A stretch of DNA of 23,875 nt from Botryllus schlosseri (Eukaryota; Chordata; Ascidiacea; Stolidobranchia; Styelidae). The stretch spans positions 1 to 23,875 of the forward strand of contig ATSW01068964.1 in NCBI GenBank assembly GCA_000444245.1, in the 5' to 3' direction. Below the pieces are notes generated by a model. That model was not told where the DNA came from. It saw only the letters and a list, made by a program, of their open reading frames with translations, and searched no databases. Position 1 is the first letter of the stretch. Every line of letters starts with the position of its first letter. Below are positions 1 to 9,724 of this stretch, one piece after another. The position numbers were made by a program, and so were the translations under genes.

Positions 1-358
1 ACTGCCCGCCAAGCAGCAACGGTCAAACTGCGCTTAACTAGACATAAGCATAACCAAACATCAACACATAAGTTACTATTTTAAACTATGGGAAGAGCGG
101 AGATAAATTATGCTGCTGTGAGGTAGTGGCGTGTGGAACGCGTTGATAACCTGATATACAGCACGGCGGGTGTTCTTACAATCAGACTAATGGACGACGT
201 AGGTACATCGAATATCTATTTACTGTGGATACTTGTTACACAATGACGCGCAAAGCTATAGGCTGCTTCTGACGTAATAATGAGCAGTGGCGTTTAAAAA
301 TCAGGCGTTTGTGCTGTCACGAACCTGGTATAACATATTTTCCTTGTTCATGAATGTT
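1..358. repeat. Direct repeat copy 1 (long diverged duplication)
   Basis: This stretch aligns over its full length with 1370-1720 in the same orientation. Shared blocks include GAGCAGTGGCGTT (near 281 and 1638), TATTTACTGTGGATACT against the matching block near 1572, and CCTTGTTCA at the right end. Differences are scattered substitutions and small gaps, so the copies are old. It may continue left of the window. No coding potential is shared between the two copies. Confidence 0.8.
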
Positions 359-379
359 CAGTTTATGTCATAGTCCTTG

Positions 380-558
380 TACAAATAAAAAGTAATCGTT
401 CTTTCACAGAGAAATCGATTAGATATGGGAAGTAGTCGATTACGATAACGATTACTTCGGAATTTTTTCGAATGTAATCGATTGCGATTACGATTACTTC
501 AAAATGCTGTAATCGTCGTAATCGATTACGATTACTAATCACGATTACCCCATGTCTG
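380..558 (-). mobile_element. hAT-like terminus with TAATCG word array (partial)
   Basis: The stretch is dense in TAATCG and CGATTA words, arranged as overlapping palindromes such as GTAATCGATTACGATTAC. Read on the minus strand it starts CAGACATGGGGTAATCG, which resembles a hAT terminal repeat followed by its subterminal word array. The partner end and TSD were not found, so this is a partial element or solo end. It has the same layout as the better-defined arrays in 1727-2985, 4757-6719 and 11846-12713. Confidence 0.5.
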
Positions 559-1369
559 TTCTCAACCGGTGCGGAATCAATGGTTTCTGGTGGGGAATAA
601 ACGCTTTTGTTAAACATTATATACAGGTTAGTCTACATATTTACGAAAACACATGCGCGATATCCGTTACCAGTTAACTGCTCTGGAATGTGTAGGCTAC
701 ACCGAAAAGTATATTGCGTGTTGTTCACAAAAAAACTATGGATAACAAATCGCTAAATTTTGAGGGTAACCCGTATTGTTTCACAATACGTTTTATGTTG
801 CAGTTACAGACGATTGTCTTCCGTACTGGTGTGGTTGTTCAATAACAAGTCCCTGCTAAACGTCTTGTCAAGTGTTATGGGGTAGCCTATATGTAATAAT
901 TACGAATTACGTCTCCCCATCTCTACTGGTTAATGTGACCATCTGGACTGAGAGAGGTTCAAGAATGAGTAGTAATGTAATGCAATAACGATTATTACTG
1001 ACGAAATTCAGTCATCAACTTGAAAATTGACCACCCTATGGGGGCGTCAGACCAATGTTTTGACTGTAGGAGGATTGTTGTTTTGGTCCCGATTCTAGCT
1101 ACAACCCACGCTATCATAGTGTACCAATGGATTGCTATGGCGGCCTGTTCAAATGTTATGTAAAGAAGTAACGATTGACACCCGTTTTAGTAGATTAATA
1201 TGAGAATTGGATGAAGTGATCGTAAAATTCTGCCTTCGACTTGATAAAAATATCGCTTGCTGCTGCTACAAGAAACGTAAAAGAACAATTAGAACATCCG
1301 GATATTTTTGTGCTTCGTTTTGGAAATCGTAATGTTTCGTTTGACGAAACAAAATTTTAAGATATGCCT
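559..1369. other. Unassigned AT-rich DNA between the two direct repeats
   Basis: No open frame of interest, RNA gene or clean repeat was seen here. Some of it may be interior of the mobile element that carries the duplicated unit. Confidence 0.4.
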
Positions 1370-1720
1370 ACTGCTGGCCAAGCAGAAACGTCATACTGCG
1401 GTTAATTAGGCATAACCAATCACCAATACATAAATTGCTATTTAAAACTAGGCAGAGTGGTGATTATTATCCTGCTGCGATGTAGGCCTACTGGTGTTTC
1501 GAGTGTATTGATAACCAGGTGTACAGTCTGTCGGGTTTTCTCACAATCACACTGCAATGCACATCTAACATATATTTACTATGTGTGGATACTACTTACG
1601 GAATGATGAACAAAGCTAATACTTCCGATGCAATAATGAGCAGTGGCGTTCAAAAATCAGACGTTTGTGAGATCACTAACCCGGTATTGCATCTCCTCCT
1701 TGTTCACGGATATTTAAGTC
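1370..1720. repeat. Direct repeat copy 2 (long diverged duplication)
   Basis: This is the second copy of the unit at 1-358, offset by about 1.37 kb. It begins ACTGCTGGCCAAGCAG against ACTGCCCGCCAAGCAG in copy 1. Its right end runs into a hAT element inserted at 1727, and resumes at 2994 in a hAT-type terminus. This suggests both copies are parts of one larger, partly duplicated mobile element. It contains an 80-codon open frame from 1519 that is not conserved in copy 1 and is not called as a gene. Confidence 0.8.
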
Positions 1721-1726
1721 TAATAT

Positions 1727-2985
1727 CAGAGGTGGTCAAAATAGTCAAGAAAACTGCATAAGTAGAAGTAGAGGTATCTACGAAAATTCTACTCAAGTAC
1801 GAGTAGAAGTACTTCTTCCATAAGCAACCTAAAACTACTTGAAGTAGAAGTAGAATTGACTGACTTTAAATCTACTCAAGTAAGTAAGTAGTTGTGAAAA
1901 CGATCGTAAATCGTTTGCATGGATTGTCAAAAGGTGCGAATTAAGCTATGCGAAAGGTGCAGAGCTTGATTCCAATTGATGCATACCAGGAGGCATTCAA
2001 TTTTCGACAGCATGAGCATTCGTCCGCTTCATGGGATGAAAATGATAGTATTGGTATGGAAATCCGATACTAATCCTCTGTTTAATCGAACAGCAAGTTT
2101 TAGAAAATATAATGGTTTGGCGCACTCCCCATATTATAAGGTTCGTAGTACAGTCGAAGAGAAATAAGGAGAAGTTGTATAGGATAAGGCGTGAACACTT
2201 TGCGCGATTGATAAACGTTAATGAAAAATATAGGGGATCGTAAAAATGCAATGCTGTGTAGCTTTATTTCCGGAAATTAAAGGCATTACTACACTTGCTT
2301 TTGTACTTCAACGTGTATGTTATCGAGACAAAAGAACTGATATTAATTAGAACTCAAAGTATATGATACTGGGAATTGAAAGCAAAATATATGCTACTTT
2401 CAAAAGCGGAATATGCATTTCATGTCTAAAGACAGAACGTTTCAAAGGTGGTATGGTAAAACAGCTCTGAAACTTAACAAAAAAGTCAGAGTTCACTTTT
2501 CCAGATTAGGACACCATGGACTGCTAGATTATGATATGATAAGTAAATGCTTGATTGCGAAACGTCGGTTTCAAACATTATGATGAGCCATGGTGAAACA
2601 ATTCATAAGGATGAAGGACGACAATGCGGTGTGAACGGTACCACGCCAACCCGACAGCCAAATTACATTCATCGATACTTCCGTGAAATCATACGGGTTA
2701 ATCCGTATCCACTGAGCGCGAAGCGCGGCAATAATTTTGAGCTTTACTCAACTTTTATGAAAATTAAATGTTCAAAATCCGTGAAAACAGCCCCTAAATT
2801 CCTCAGGCTGTCTTCCTGATTGGAGGATTAAACTACTTTTACTTGACAAACTGAAAATAGCGAAGAGTAAGTAAGTAGATGTAGAAGTAGTGGAAATCAG
2901 ATCTACTTGAGTAAGTACCAGAAGTAGAGGAAAACTACGTGAGTACTTCGAAAAAGTAGAAGTACTTCGTTACTGACCACCTCTG
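1727..2985. mobile_element. Non-autonomous hAT element with AAGTAG word arrays
   Basis: The left end is CAGAGGTGGTCA and the right end TGACCACCTCTG, a perfect 12-bp terminal inverted repeat. It is flanked by a perfect 8-bp TSD, TCTAATAT, at 1719-1726 and 2986-2993. Both subterminal regions are packed with AGTAGAAGTAG-type words (about 1760-1895 and 2865-2970), in inverted orientation relative to each other. The 1.26-kb length and lack of a transposase frame mark it as non-autonomous. The short frames at 1976-2251 and 2547-2819 look incidental. Confidence 0.93.
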
Positions 2986-2993
2986 TCTAATAT

Positions 2994-3063
2994 ATTTGGC
3001 GGACCGGTAGGCAACTTGTCACGGACCGGCACTGATTCGCAGACCTGCGGTTCAGAACCACTG
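2994..3063 (-). mobile_element. Orphan hAT terminus interrupted by the 1727-2985 element
   Basis: On the minus strand the end reads CAGTGGTTCTGAACCGCAGG, with TGCCGGTCCGTGAC following. This is the common hAT form of CAGTGGTTCT plus a GGTCCG-type stretch. It continues, across the inserted 1727-2985 element, into the duplicated unit at 1370-1720. The other end was not found. The TAGCTCAGTGGT stretch superficially resembles a tRNA A box but the whole does not fold as a tRNA. Confidence 0.5.
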
Positions 3064-3877
3064 AGCTATGCGACCAATGCCTCGTTCCGCTGTTTCAGTG
3101 TTTCTTCAAACCTTTAAGCTATAGAAACCGTGGATCACAATTAGCATCATAGTAATAGCAAGTCTGATGATGAAAATTTGAAAATTTAAATTGATATAGA
3201 ACGCGGAGAATTCCTTCAATACAATTTGAATGATTTGGCACCTGAATTCGGAAAAAAGAGAACTAAATGGAAAACAATTATCCTTAATCTTGAAATCGGA
3301 GCTCGAATTCTCTTCATTCAATAAGTATTTTGAACACCCTATGGGAGGGTCTGAAGAAGTGCTGGTTTTGCTATAACTGACTGTCACCTCTTAACGTGAC
3401 CATCTCTACTAGCCAATTAAAGATTACCTACTAATTTTACTAAATTGAGTGTCAACTGAGTATGTGGGAATGTATATACTGCAAAACGGCAAGTCCCGGC
3501 AGAAATGGACTTCGTTTCCAGTGATGATTTCGCTGAATAATGGTAAAATTTTGTTAGTGGTGGCGACTGTCGATACGTATTTGCACATCAGTATACCTTT
3601 CCATTATTATTGATAACACAGGAGAATAGGATTTTTATTGACTTGGAAAAATAATTGATTTTGACTCAATTTTGGGCGTTGAATCCATAAATTGGCATGA
3701 GTTTTCTCTACCACGTCAATTTTTTGATATAGACACCTACCATTTTGTCTCATAATTATTGAAAAAAAAATCAACTATGGCTTGTATTATAAATAACTTA
3801 TTATGAAGTACAACCAAACCAAATTAATTCAATGGTCTTCATATTCTAGGCTACTGCTCTATTTTGATCATTTAAAC
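3064..3877. other. Unassigned DNA upstream of the nested transposon block
   Basis: AT-rich, with no recognisable domain in any frame. I searched it for an upstream CTLD exon (WIGL-like or first-cysteine motifs) and found none. Confidence 0.4.
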
Positions 3878-4197
3878 CAGTGGTTCACAACCGGGGATCC
3901 TGCTCAAAGGGTCTAAATATAAACCACCGCCATCGGTTCACCGAAATTTCACATATAAGGGCGTATTTTGATGCCGAAATTACCGCCCGTGCCAAAACGT
4001 CGGAGTATGATAGTCTCGAACCAGTAGGTTTCGCAGCCTTGAATAGAAGCATCCCAACGTCCTCAGGGCACTATTCTTTCATAATTGAGACACGACGTAG
4101 CGGGTGGTGCGGTTGGTGCGTTTGGTTTAGCACCAGTGTCACGGCACCAATGACAGTGGCTTGAATCCTTGTTTATCTGCGCTCTTCATCGCTAACC

Positions 4198-4215
4198 ACA
4201 CTGTCATGACAGTGT
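4198..4215. repeat. Perfect 18-bp palindrome
   Basis: ACACTGTCATGACAGTGT equals its own reverse complement. A partial copy, TGACAGTGG, lies about 50 bases to the left. It sits in the arm of the outermost nested hAT element, so a transposon-internal protein-binding site is possible but not shown. Confidence 0.75.
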
Positions 4216-5035
4216 TTTAAAAAGCCTGGAGTGGTGGTGGGTAGTGCCAAAAAGTCGGCAGCAAAGAGCAAGTTATATGACCGCATGAAGAGCAAGAGTG
4301 CCTGCTATTGAATCGTTGCGTGGCTGGAATTCATCCGTAGAAGAGTGCTAAAGGCAAAACACTGATGAACATTACTACTTTCGATATCATGACGCAAATA
4401 ACATGATTGAGCGATAAGCAATGAAATTGTTCAATAAAAACAAACAAACAAACAAATATTTGATAAATAGTCAAGACCAGTATTTCCCAACGTGGACGAC
4501 ATCCTCCCTATCCCAGTGTGCGTTCTTTAGAAAATGGGGTGAAAATAACAAAAGAGGCGATTGGGGAGCGAAAACGTACGAAGGGGACGATAAAATGGGG
4601 GGTAAAATAATATAAACTCCAGTGCAGGGGTGTCAAACATACGGCCCGCCAGACGATTTCATCCGGCCCGTGAAGCAATTCTGAGTAGATTGAAAAATGC
4701 TTGTATTATCCAGCACATGTGCAACAAATGTTAAAGTTCTCTTTTTATAGTACCACCAGAGTTGGGTCAATTGTAATTTGTAATTGAGCTGAATGTCTAT
4801 AATTACATTTTTTCATGTAATTGTAATTGTAATTGAAGCATTTCTATTATGTGTAATTGTAAATGCAATTGTAATTTGATGTAAATTTTGCTCATTTACA
4901 ATCTTAATTACATTTTCATGGAAACCTGACAATCCCAACATAAAATGATCAATTAATCAATCATTTATTCGTCGCACCAGTGAAAATCCGGTACGAACCA
5001 GGAAGACGACGAGGGGCCTTAATGCCTTAGTAAAC

Positions 5036-5590
5036 TAGTGTTGGGATCAAGTCACTACCTTCGAGTCAAGAGTCAATTCGAGTCATTGTACATTTTGACT
5101 CGAGTCAAGTTGAGTCAAGTCAAGTCAAGTCAAGTCACGAGTCAAGTCACAATTAAAGTCAAATTGCCTTTTCGAGTTTGATTAAGTTAGGAATACAGAA
5201 CAGAAATAGACATTTTGCTATTAAATTACTTTATGCCTACTATACTAAAGTTTACGTCAACGCATGCTGTCTGCTTCCATCACTTCGTTTGCGATCAATA
5301 TGTTTGTGAGAGAACAATGGAGGCTCAGTAAAACGCACGGTCATTGCATGATTGGTCGCTCTCACGGGTTACACCAGCTTTGTGCGAACAATCCGAATAT
5401 ATAAAAGATACAGTGATTTTTATCGACACAGATTACTTGATGACTTGAAATTGACTCGTGAATTTTGCTCCGAGTCAGGAGTCAATCCACATTTGTGATA
5501 CGCCGAGTCAAGTCAAGTCAAGTCATTTTAGCAAAGTTACTCTTGTCAAGTCAAGTCATACGAAAATGTGACTCGAGTGTGATTCGAGCC
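5036..5590. mobile_element. Innermost GAGTCA-word hAT MITE, right end lost or diverged
   Basis: It begins TAGTGTTGGGATCAAGTCAC, matching the right end of the complete element at 11846-12713 read on the minus strand. Both subterminal arrays of GAGTCAAGTC words are present (5060-5160 and 5465-5580). The middle also matches, for example the block around 5340-5430 with GGTCGCTCTCACGGGTTAC. The final TIR on the right is not recognisable, so the boundary near 5590 is approximate. Confidence 0.8.
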
Positions 5591-5617
5591 AAATCCTTTC
5601 CGCGCTTGGCTCGATTC
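5581..5617. repeat. Short inverted repeat (potential hairpin)
   Basis: GATTCGAGCCAA at 5581-5592 and TTGGCTCGATTC at 5606-5617 are inverted repeats with one mismatch around a 13-base spacer. They lie at the point where the right end of the innermost MITE is lost. Confidence 0.6.
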
Positions 5618-8213
5618 ACCTCCGTTTTATGGTTTTTGCTCGGTGTATTGTCTGAATTTCGTATTGGAGAACTCTCTCATCAACAGACATTCATAACCTT
5701 CCATACTATCAAACTATATGTAAGGATTGCTAACTTTCTGGTTATAACGACAAGGGGGCACGAAATATTCACTGTCATAAAGAGGGGCGTGTCTAAAAAA
5801 GTTAGAGAACAAGTGGGCTTAACTAAATCTTAATAATTCAAAAATAGTTAGACAGCAAATAAACTCTTTTGAAACTTGTGCTGAACCACTTCCTACACCA
5901 CGGTCAAAGTTTTTTTTTAAATCTCTGACCTGTACCGAAGCTTGTTGCGACAATAGAAAAAAAATATTCAAGTTTCCATCCAAGGCTTCATCAAACTTGA
6001 TCACGCAATTGTAGAGATGTTATCCCGATCTTACTCCAATCTTGGCCAAATTTACTGGGGCCAGAAACTTTTCGTACCCTAATTTTCATCAAATGCAATC
6101 CAACAGTTTCCGAGCAATTGAAAATGTAAATGCGAACCAAAATATTGCAATTCGTAGTTATCAGGAGGTTCTTTCCTTTTGCATTTATTCTAATTTTACG
6201 CACCTTACCGGTATCATCCTTATCGCTGACGCCTCACCAATTACATTTCATTATCCTGACTCAGCCCTGAGTAGCCTAATCGTTTGATTACATTTCATTG
6301 ATTGTCCTGTAGCCTATTCGCTGTTGGTCGCTCAAACCATTGGTTCTTAACAGTCGCTTGAAACATTTTTGCTTGTAGTTTTCAGTACTCATGATTAGGA
6401 ATAGTTCGAATACGTTCGAGGTTTTTTAATTAAAGGGTATTCTGCATATCAGGAATGAAACATGAATAGCTTGAGATTGTTGCTTATTACGTCGCTACGG
6501 TTGTCAAACAACACCTCTTTACTGAATCAATTACCTGTTTTAAAGTAATTGTAATTATAATTGTAAACAATTACATGTTTAACAGTAATTTTAATTGTAA
6601 TTGTAATTTGATATTTTTAGCATTGAGTAATTGTAACTGTAATGTAATTGAAACATGCAAGGAAGTAATTTTAATCGTAATTGTAATTGAATTAAAATAT
6701 TGTAGTTGATCCAACTCTGGTAGACACTTCCATTGAATAAACCATTACCACAGCAAATGTCCAGCATCTTCAATGTCAATGCCCACGTTATAGGCATACG
6801 ACTGCGGTGTTGTGATTCCACTCGCGTTGCGACTAGGAACAGCTTATTTTCGAGAAGGAATAAAAGTGCACACTGAGTTCAGGGTTTTATGCGATAATGG
6901 AACAAAAAGTAATTATTCACAGAAGCGAAAACAACAATGCGGAACAGTTATATAGGCAGTTTACATGGAGAATATATTTGGCACAAAAAATATATATGCA
7001 AATTTTTGTGGTTGCACTGCTGTGTCACTTTCATCTCAAAGGGTCCCCGAATTCCAGAGAATCCAGAAACGCGATTTATTAATAAAAAAATTTACATTCC
7101 AACGTCTGTGATTAAAAACAAATCTCTTGTATTCCTCACAACGCATGCGCCGGGCTAATGCCAGATCACGGCTAATGCAAGGTGAGCATAGAAATATGCT
7201 AAGTGCCAACTTACATCGTCGTTAGCGCCACTGTTTTAGGGGTTCATTAATTGTATTCAACCAGCCAATCATCGTAATTTTGGTCAATTGCATTGTTCTC
7301 GAATAGAGGTGTTGCTGGTTACTAGAATAAAACTCTCTACGATCCGTGGTCCAATGAAATATATAGTAGTATGATAATTATTTATATATGCTTTTAATAA
7401 TAAAGTATTCAAGTAAAAAGCAAGGGCATGAGATAAAATAAAATCATCGACTAATCCGGCCCGCGACGCAATTTAAGTTTGACACAATGGCTCTAGTGAG
7501 CAATATTTAATTACCCGGCAACCAGACACGGCCAGCAAATGCACGTTAAAGCGGCTTATTCCGGGACTGCCACGAAATTTGACATGGGAAAGGTCTACTC
7601 AACACAAAGTAATCGTGCAAATCGGTTTTAGTATCATCGACCTGGAATGTGACCATTTTCCAGTCAATTCGCTGGCGATCAGAGTATATATTACTAGTTT
7701 GTGTGCCCTCTTGTTCGAATCCGTAAAATATTGGGGGCGAAAATCTGTGTCTACCTTTGTAATGGAGCGATGAGTCGACAAAAGGTTGGGAAACACCGGT
7801 CTACACTCATTTATGTAATTTTGGGTGTAATTTATATCATAAGCTTATTAATGATTTTTCGGCGGGAAAGGCAAAACCTAATTTGAAGCAAGAGGGAGCA
7901 TCACGCGCTGAAAATTTTCGAGTTGAGCAGATCTGGTCAAAAATATACCACTGCATGTAAATTTGCAAAATAATATAGGGCATTTAATATCGTATAATGG
8001 CACACTGTATCTCATACCCCCAGGGGGTCCGTGGAATCCTGTTTAAGAACGACAGCTCTAAATTATCAAATAACGTTTCAAGTGATACGTCATTGCGACA
8101 ATGATTAATTGATATGGTTGTACGCACCATCGGAGCGTGAGCGAACGTAATTTATGTTGTATATACATTTCACCCTATAATTCATTGTTGTTAAGGAATT
8201 ATATTCTATTTAG

Positions 8214-8317
8214 AGAAAGCGGAGACACTGATGATGATACGTGTTCTACGCACGATCGGTACGTCTGGCAACATAACTATTGCGAATCACATAGGAGGAG
8301 GTACATCTGTCAATTCC
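8214..8317 (+). CDS. Exon encoding the C-terminal end of a C-type lectin domain
   Basis: The exon reads ESGDTDDDTC, then STHDRYVWQHNYC, then ESHRRRYICQF. This matches the last part of a C-type lectin-like domain: a cysteine, seven residues, a tryptophan, four residues, a cysteine, eight residues, then the final ICQF cysteine. In the family these cysteines form the two conserved disulphides. The acceptor is TTCTATTTAG ending at 8213 and the donor is GTAAGC starting at 8318. The exon enters in phase 2 and leaves in phase 1, so its last base joins the EGF exon at 13943 in frame. The family's usual WND calcium motif is WQH here, so sugar binding through the classical calcium site is doubtful (inference). 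The N-terminal two thirds of the domain is not visible: about 4.2 kb of nested transposons lies directly upstream. Reading through the donor soon meets a stop codon, which supports the splice. Confidence 0.8.
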
Positions 8318-9450
8318 GTAAGCATCCTCTTAAGATCGATATGAAATAACTTGTGAAATTCCATGCTGCATTGTTTTGTACCCTATGATGGAATTCAATA
8401 CGACCGGCTCCCAGGCTTTTATTAACATAATTGTAATATAGTGTTTACGGTTGGCGGTCATCAGAACTTTCATTCTGTTGCAATGGTCTATATCTACGTT
8501 CTATAGCTTTTGAACCGACTATTTGGAGGTTTCTACCATCCCATATCGTATACGTCGGCTATTTCTGGCAATAATCGTTCGTAGGCTCATAAAACATGTT
8601 TTTAGGAGAGTATTTACACAATTATGGCATAATTATACAACTTGAAAAATGACAGTTTTTTTTTAAAAGGCCTTTGTTCAAAACATATTTTAATCAATGT
8701 TTTTTTTAACAACCAGTTGTTGTACATGCCACCCAAATCACGGCAAACGAAGTTAACGCAGGTGCAACGGAGGGAACCGATGGCACACCCAACTAGTACA
8801 AAATGAAATGTATAGTATAGATGCAAAGGTAATCAGAATGTTATCAGCATGAACACCTTTCGTGGTAAATAGGAATAAATTACCGCACATTGTAAGTAAA
8901 ATTCCTTACCAGCTGGATTAATTTTCACATGCTGCTTATTGATTCCATACATGTCTACTAAAAAAATGCAGACAAGATAATTTTTAAAGGAAGGGGTATT
9001 GATTTATGTCGTTCAAAGAAAATCCCTGATCTGAAATCGTTGTATTCAAATATATCGTGATTATTGAAAAAATTACGGACCAAAATACATACTGTATTAC
9101 AGCGGTTCCTACCTGTTTGGTCACAGAGCGATTTATAAGACTATAAAACCGGTAAATCCATTTTACGTGTAGATTATCGGCTGTTTCTCATCATCAATAA
9201 ATGGCGCTTGCTTATATTCGAATTGTAGTAAGAATATTTATGCTTTGAGGCAATGATGATAATTCAAAGTTAACACCAACGTGAGGAATTGCGATTATAA
9301 GTGAACTTGAAACCAACACAATAGTAATGAGGTATTCATGGGCGAATATTATACTCCGCTGAAAATGGTATCCCAAAACTAGGTTATCGGTACTTCGGGT
9401 CGTAGGCAAACGGAGACAGATGTATGTCTCATACAATTTACTCAATTACA

Positions 9451-9463
9451 CCTTAACACAGTT
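9451..9463. repeat. Left target-site duplication of the SINE
   Basis: CCTTAACACAGTT is repeated exactly at 9717-9729. Its last bases are the first bases of the probable hAT element that starts at 9725. Confidence 0.75.
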
Positions 9464-9716
9464 TGTTTGCGGTATTCATGGTATTTGTCGACTTCTATGG
9501 TCATTTATACCAAGCCGATATTCTTCATTATTTTCCGTAACTGCCGACTTATAGCACGGCCCACCGCTGGGCTTTTTGTAAGACACCGCTTACGTGGATG
9601 AGGTGGCGAGGAGGAGCCTAGGTGAACCTTCAACACTTAGGCATCGTAATTCTGAAGTCGACCTCGATCGGACTCGAGCCCGCACGCATTGGTGTTGCAG
9701 CCGCTATCTCGCCACC
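9464..9716 (-). mobile_element. tRNA-derived SINE with 13-bp target-site duplication
   Basis: Read on the minus strand, the element starts at about 9716 with GGGGTGGCGAGATAGCGG. It carries an A-box-like TGGCGAGATAGCGG (9701-9714) and a B-box-like GGGCTCGAGTC (9671-9681), the spacing of an internal RNA polymerase III promoter. It is flanked by direct repeats of CCTTAACACAGTT at 9451-9463 and 9717-9729, the TSD expected of LINE-assisted insertion. The 3' part (lower coordinates) has no long poly-A tail. I do not recognise the family by name. Confidence 0.72.
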
Positions 9717-9724
9717 CCTTAACA

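Larger units (their letters stand above)
4757..6719. mobile_element. Fourth-level nested hAT element with TAATTG word arrays
   Basis: The left end CAGAGTTGGGTCAATTG and the right end, TTGATCCAACTCTG, are inverted repeats. Both subterminal regions are filled with TTGTAATTG-type words (about 4770-4915 and 6535-6700). The flanks are AGTACCAC and GTAGACAC, which align only with a small gap (GTA-CAC), so the TSD is weak. The interior includes a truncated GAGTCA element from 5036. No transposase frame was recognised; short frames inside are taken as chance. Confidence 0.78.
4625..7490. mobile_element. Third-level nested hAT element (CAGGGGTGTCAAAC type)
   Basis: The left end reads CAGGGGTGTCAAAC, then CGGCCCGCC. 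The right end on the minus strand reads CCATTGTGTCAAAC, with GCGGGCC further in. The flanks CTCCAGTG (4617-4624) and CTCTAGTG (7491-7498) differ at one position, a good TSD. Without the inner insertion it would be about 900 bp, and the arms have no transposase frame. Confidence 0.82.
4478..7798. mobile_element. Second-level nested hAT element
   Basis: The left end is CAGTATTTCCCAACGTGG. The right end on the minus strand is CGGTGTTTCCCAACC. The flanking 8-mers GTCAAGAC (4470-4477) and GTCTACAC (7799-7806) agree at six of eight positions, consistent with an aged TSD. Both arms carry G-rich blocks of the GGGGGCGAAAAT or GGGAGCGAAAAC type. Without its insertions it would be about 455 bp. A relative of its left arm lies reversed at 15560-15681. 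Confidence 0.72.
3878..8055. mobile_element. Outermost hAT element of a five-level nest
   Basis: The left end is CAGTGGTTCACAACCGGGG. The right end, read on the minus strand, is CTGTCGTTCTTAAACAGG, followed by the TCCACGGACCCCC stretch typical of CAGTGGTTCTCAACC hATs. The possible TSD is degraded (ATTTAAAC at 3870-3877, CTCTAAAT at 8056-8063, five of eight). Without the inner insertions this element would be about 860 bp. No transposase is visible. It ends 158 bases before the CTLD exon. Confidence 0.6.

Noticed and set aside
1519-1761. 80-residue open frame on the plus strand
   Set aside because: It lies in the duplicated unit and the frame is not open in the other copy, and it runs into the inserted hAT element.
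3000-3075. tRNA-like sequence on the minus strand (TAGCTCAGTGGT with a possible B box)
   Set aside because: The same bases fit a hAT terminus (CAGTGGTTCTGAACC) better, there is no closed acceptor stem, and the B-box match is poor.
5465-5833. 122-residue open frame on the plus strand
   Set aside because: Its first half is the translated GAGTCA word array of a MITE; low-complexity translation, not a gene.
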